Shown here: positions 60,135 to 64,000 of the stretch, in pieces
How the letters are laid out: each line of letters opens with the position of its first letter
How positions within the stretch are numbered: the stretch's first letter is position 1
Assembly (NCBI GenBank): GCA_902806575.1
Contig: CADCXD010000018.1
Span: forward strand, 3,162,001-3,226,000
From: Jackrogersella multiformis
Taxonomy: Eukaryota > Ascomycota > Sordariomycetes > Xylariales > Hypoxylaceae
DNA length: 64,000 bases
Direction: 5' to 3'
Notes under the pieces: model-generated
Database searches by the model: none
What the model was told of the DNA's origin: nothing
The model's input: the letters and a program-made list of their open reading frames with translations, nothing else
Position numbers and translations under genes: made by a program

Positions 60135-63100
60135 TCATTATTATAATATAATAACATTACATTCGTTATTTAAGGCGCTTAATTTAAAGTTAATTTAAGA
60201 AAAGTAATCTTTTTAATAATAAAAAATAAGGGGATTAATATAATAACGTTTTATAAAAAGGACTTAAGTTAAATTAAAAGCTAATATAAATTAAGCATAT
60301 TATTTTTTAGTAATTAATAACTTTCATTTCTTTATTTTAAAAAAAAACATTATTAAAATTAAACTTTTGGAATTTAATAATACTTATACTTAATATTTAT
60401 TTCCATTATATAATAATATTATATTAATAATAAGTTTATATCTTAAAGTTAATTTTAAGTAAAGTTTTTTTATAACCTTTATTTTATTTTTAATTAATCT
60501 CTTAATTATTACGGCTCGGCGCTTTTTACCTTAATTTAGCCGTAAGATCCGATAAAGTATAGCGTTAAAGCCTTTTAAAAATTTAAATCGGAATCTTTAA
60601 TTTTTATAATTTAAGGATAGGATAATTCCCATAAGGTTATATTTATTTATACCCTTTTTTATGGTAAAAATGCAGGTTAAGTATTATTATTTTGGGGTCG
60701 TTTTACGGAAAAGACTTTATCCGGGTTTAATAGTAAGTCCTTACTTTTAATATCCTTTTTTATAAAATAAAAAAGGGTTTAATAATTATCGCGTTTATAA
60801 CGTTAATAAGATTTCTTATCTTTTTTTTATTAATTTATATTTACTTAATTAATCCTTTTTAAAGTATCTTTATTATTAAATTAAACTTTATCCTTTTAAT
60901 TTAATCTTAACTTATTTTCGTTTTTAAATTTATTATTATTTTTTAAAAATCGATTTTAGCCCGGATTAAAGCAGTTCTCCTTTCCGCGGTTAACTTAACC
61001 TAATTTTAAGGGCTTTTAAATCGAAGCAAGCTTTCCTTTTCTTAAAATACCGGGGTTAGTTAATATATTTTTATATATTTAACTTACTTCTTAAATAACG
61101 GTAAGAAATTTTTTATCTATATCCGGAAGTTTTCTTTATTTAAAATAAATTAATTTAATAATTTCGTTAAAAAGGATTTTAACGATATAATTTTAAAACG
61201 TCGTTTTAAACCATTAAACTACTTTATTAAAGTTTAATAACTTAATAAAATATTAAATAACGTCCTTTTAATATTTAAACTTATTTATCTTTTTCGAGTT
61301 ATAATACCTTTTTAAAAAGTTTATAAAACGTTCTTAAAAAATAACAATATATATTGCTTAAATATTAAAGATTTTTAACCGCGTAACTTAGCTTTTACGT
61401 TATTAATGTCATAATTATGCTTTTTTAAATAGTAACGATTTAACTTAATTAATACGATAAAAATCTTTAGGAAAACTTTTTGCATACATTTCTAAGTATA
61501 CCTTAACTTTTATCCACTAAATCTGGAACTTTATAAGGTCCTTTTCATTATAAACGATAAGTTTATTAAGTTATATTAGATTAACGGTAATTATTACGTA
61601 AAAAAAACGAATTAATTATTTTAAAGCCTTAAATAATTAATCGTTATTACTTTAAAATAAAGGATCTTTATTATCGTATAAAGGCGTAAAATTACCCCGG
61701 GATAATCCTTTAAAAAGATCCCTAAATAATTTAAGATTCCAAAATTAATTATTAGAATTAGAATCGCCTAAGTTATTATTAAATATTCCGGCAGCCTTTT
61801 TAAAAGGAATTTCTCCTTTATTACCTCCAAATATAAAGAAGTTAACTTTAATAAAATCAAACTATACTCGGGCCCCTTTAACTATTCTCTTAACTTAAGC
61901 TTATAAAAGGGATTATAAAGAAAAAAGGTTCTTTATTTAAGCTTTCGAATTAAAATACTTAATAAATAATACTTTAAAATATATTAAGTCTTTTCGGTTA
62001 AAGAAACTTAATTTAATTAATATCTTTAATATAACACGCCTTTCGATACTTTTTAAAATAGAATTAATATTAATTAATTTATTAAAAACTAATTAAATAT
62101 TAAATTCATTAAAAACGGCTTAAGTATAAGCCTTTAAATTATTAAACTAACGGTAAATCTTTACGTTAATATATGTAAAGTTTACATATTTTCTTATAAA
62201 AAAATTATTAATTTAAGATTCTTTAATATAAACTTAATTTATTACCTTTTATTAAAAATCTTTTTACTTTTTAATATCTTAATAAAAGGTTTAAAAAACT
62301 TATTAATAATAATTAATTATTTCCTTAAACTTATTAATAACTTCTTATCGAATTTAATTGTTTTATATATATTAAATAATCGCACCTTAAACTTATTATA
62401 AAAAGTTTAAACTAATTTATTAAACTTATTATTTAAAATAAGTTATTTATTCGTTTATTAATACTATACCAATTTAATTAAATTAAACCACCGTATTGTA
62501 AATTATTTAAACTATATTATATTAATTTTAGATTTAATCTTTATTAATAATTTAATTACCCGTAATAATAATAATAAATGTTTAAATAATATAATAATTA
62601 TCGTATATTTTTTAATAAAGTTCGATAAATTATATAAAAAGGTTATTAAAACTAACTTTAATATTATTAATATTAAAAACGTCTTGTATAATTATTTTAT
62701 AATTTTAAAGGTTATAAAGGATTATAATATTATCATTATTAAGTTAAGGTAATCCGGGAATAAAGGAAGGGTCTTAAGGCGGTATGTTCTCCATTTTAGA
62801 TATCTTAATAAGGAATCGCGTATTAAAGCGTTATTTAATCTTAATAAGTTCTTATAAATAGCAATTTTCTTTATGCTTACTTTTAGTTTTAAGGTTTCGT
62901 AAAAAAAATATTATTAAGAACTTGAAAGATTATTTATTATTTAACGAAAATAATTTAAGGTTTTATAAATTAATAAGTAATAAAGTTAAGGTATAAATAT
63001 TTAACTTAAATATTTAAAAGATAATAAAGTAAGAAATTTCTTTTATAACTATAATAACGTACGTAATAATAAGATTAATAAGTAATATTAATATAATATA

Positions 63101-63239
63101 CTTTAATAAAAAACTTCTTTAAGTAAGTTAATCGTTTATAAGTAGTTAAAATAAAATAATTTAATAAAGGGATTAACTTTTTTCTAAAAGGTACGTACTT
63201 TCTTAAAATAAGATCTTCTTAAAATAAAAAAGAATTATT

Positions 63240-63552
63240 TATAATAAAGGCAATAAGGCTTAAAACTATAATTTAATTTTAAATTATAATTCTTTATAAT
63301 CTTAAAGTCCTTGCCTTCTATCTTTTCTTACAAAACGAGGCGTAATAACCTTTATATATATAATCTAAATATCTCCTTAAACGCCGTTAGCGCCTTCTTA
63401 TTCCTATTAATTCATTTTTACATATATTAATCAAATCTTCTAATTAACCTTATCCAATAACTTTGTTTCACAAGTTCCAACACATCTTATATTAACCAAC
63501 ATACATGTATATATTGATCATACTCTGCTTCGTGAAGCCTATCCGTATGACA
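63240..63552 (-). repeat. Right LTR (5' LTR of the element), 313 bp
   Basis: Begins TATAAT (TGTGAC in the other copy) and ends GACA. The outer ~100 bp retain more C and G than the interior, showing that mutation faded out toward the flank. Confidence 0.93.
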
Positions 63553-63557
63553 GATAT
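63553..63557. repeat. Target site duplication GATAT (right)
   Basis: Exact copy of 56607-56611; confirms the element borders. Confidence 0.9.
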
Positions 63558-63709
63558 CATATATGACGAATACTCTCAATAACTGCTCAGATTAACTGTT
63601 CATCTTCAAATTTGATAATATACATATTCAAGAGTAAACAGGCCTATTCTATATAGCCTTTAAAGATATTAAACGGCCGGAGTGAAGATAAACTAGTTTA
63701 GTAGACAAT

Positions 63710-64000
63710 TCAAACCTCGTAACGAAATTCGGGATTCTGTAAATCTGTAAGGTCTAAGAACTCATGGTTCTCCTCTGGCCTATATGTATTGCCAAGGACT
63801 GCCTTTTCCTGTTCCCTCTTATTATTCCGCCTAACTAGCACCCACCGCATCGCGATTAGGTCCAGCGTAATAAGGACATAGATAATACAAATCGAAATCT
63901 TGGCTGGAAGGTAGCGTGGCGCGTCCCGAGCCTGGAAGGTCTGCGGCGAGATGATGTTGCCAATAGTATAGGCAATCGTCCCTATACAAGCCACCGTGAT
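63710..64000 (-). CDS. MFS permease, DAL5-like, C-terminal fragment (cut by window end)
   Basis: Only the last ~96 codons are inside the window; the frame stays open to base 64000. The sequence has a TM helix around TIAYTIGNIISPQTF, the family signature QARDAPRYLPAKISI, another TM helix (ICIIYVLITLDLIAM), and a hydrophilic tail (RRNNKREQEKAV, then FLDLTDLQNPEFRYEV). This is the end of fungal anion:cation symporters of the allantoate/nicotinate permease (DAL5/TNA1) group; the substrate is unknown. It lies 152 bp outside the transposon's target duplication, so the element sits just past its 3' end. Whether the rest is intact cannot be seen. Confidence 0.85.
   Translation of the reverse strand: MTVACIGTIAYTIGNIISPQTFQARDAPRYLPAKISICIIYVLITLDLIAMRWVLVRRNNKREQEKAVLGNTYRPEENHEFLDLTDLQNPEFRYEV

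Larger units (their letters stand above)
56612..63552 (-). mobile_element. RIP-mutated chromodomain Ty3/gypsy LTR retrotransposon
   Basis: A complete 6,941-bp element: two 313-bp LTRs (56612-56924 and 63240-63552) flanked by the 5-bp duplication GATAT. The coding strand is minus. Recognisable decayed domains in order are the protease-RT linker and reverse transcriptase (about 60130-59340), integrase (about 58170-57930) and a chromodomain near the 3' end (about 57170-57074). A pyrimidine-rich stretch just inside the left LTR (from 56929) is the expected polypurine tract on the minus strand. The interior is extremely AT-rich with many TAA/TAG stops, and the LTRs differ only by transitions where I compared them; both point to RIP. 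No ORF is functional. Gag must lie right of about 60.2 kb but is not recognisable. Confidence 0.93.

Noticed and set aside
1..64000. CRISPR arrays, bacterial operons, prophage
   Set aside because: The sequence is clearly eukaryotic; repeats are microsatellites or palindromes without spacer structure.
1..64000. Secondary-metabolite cluster around the Zn2Cys6 regulator
   Set aside because: No PKS, NRPS, terpene cyclase or P450 is present; neighbours are housekeeping genes.

Overview
The window is nuclear DNA of a filamentous ascomycete (Pezizomycotina, probably Sordariomycetes). The reasons are short (47-138 nt) GT-AG introns with CTAAC-like branch points, a Zn2Cys6/Fungal_trans_2 regulator, a divergent pair of myosin-motor chitin synthases (csmA/csmB type), and a Ty3/gypsy element destroyed by transitions that look like repeat-induced point mutation (RIP). 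All gene models were spliced by hand. Each complete model gives an intact reading frame of whole codons.

Layout. 0.7-5.4 kb: gamma-tubulin complex component GCP2 (minus) diverges from proteasome alpha5/PUP2 (plus). 6.0-9.2 kb: a six-exon Zn2Cys6 transcription factor (minus). 9.2-12.8 kb: non-coding, with microsatellites. 12.8-16.1 kb: RRP8 rRNA methyltransferase (plus) converges on DDI1 (minus); an intron splits the DDI1 start codon. 16.1-25.4 kb: a gene-poor, AT-richer block with fragments of unrecognised coding sequence, including two decayed copies of one unknown gene about 1.04 kb apart. 25.4-40.6 kb: class V and class VII chitin synthases, head to head across 4.1 kb of non-coding DNA. 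41.8-49.0 kb: a mitochondrial PDK/BCKDK-type kinase (minus), a tiny I9-type proteinase inhibitor (minus) and the ribosome-assembly GTPase BMS1 (plus). 50.4-51.5 kb: an orphan four-TM membrane protein. 51.5-53.6 kb: non-coding DNA with two fold-back structures. 53.6-56.5 kb: an accessory divergent pair, a possible PD-(D/E)XK-like protein (minus) and a Fta2-like kinase-fold protein (plus). 56.6-63.6 kb: a complete, heavily RIP-mutated chromodomain gypsy element (minus) with 313-bp LTRs and a GATAT target duplication. 63.7 kb to the end: the 3' end of a DAL5-like MFS permease (minus).

Most genes are housekeeping: microtubule nucleation, protein degradation (PUP2, DDI1), ribosome biogenesis (RRP8, BMS1), cell-wall synthesis and mitochondrial carbon flux. 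They are unrelated neighbours except for the chitin synthase pair, whose products are known in other fungi to act together in polarised wall synthesis. The most unusual features are a palindromic decamer (TACCTAGGTA) found at 19 or more non-coding positions, the split start codon of DDI1, the nuclease-like/kinase-like pair beside the transposon, and the unknown duplicated pseudogene family.
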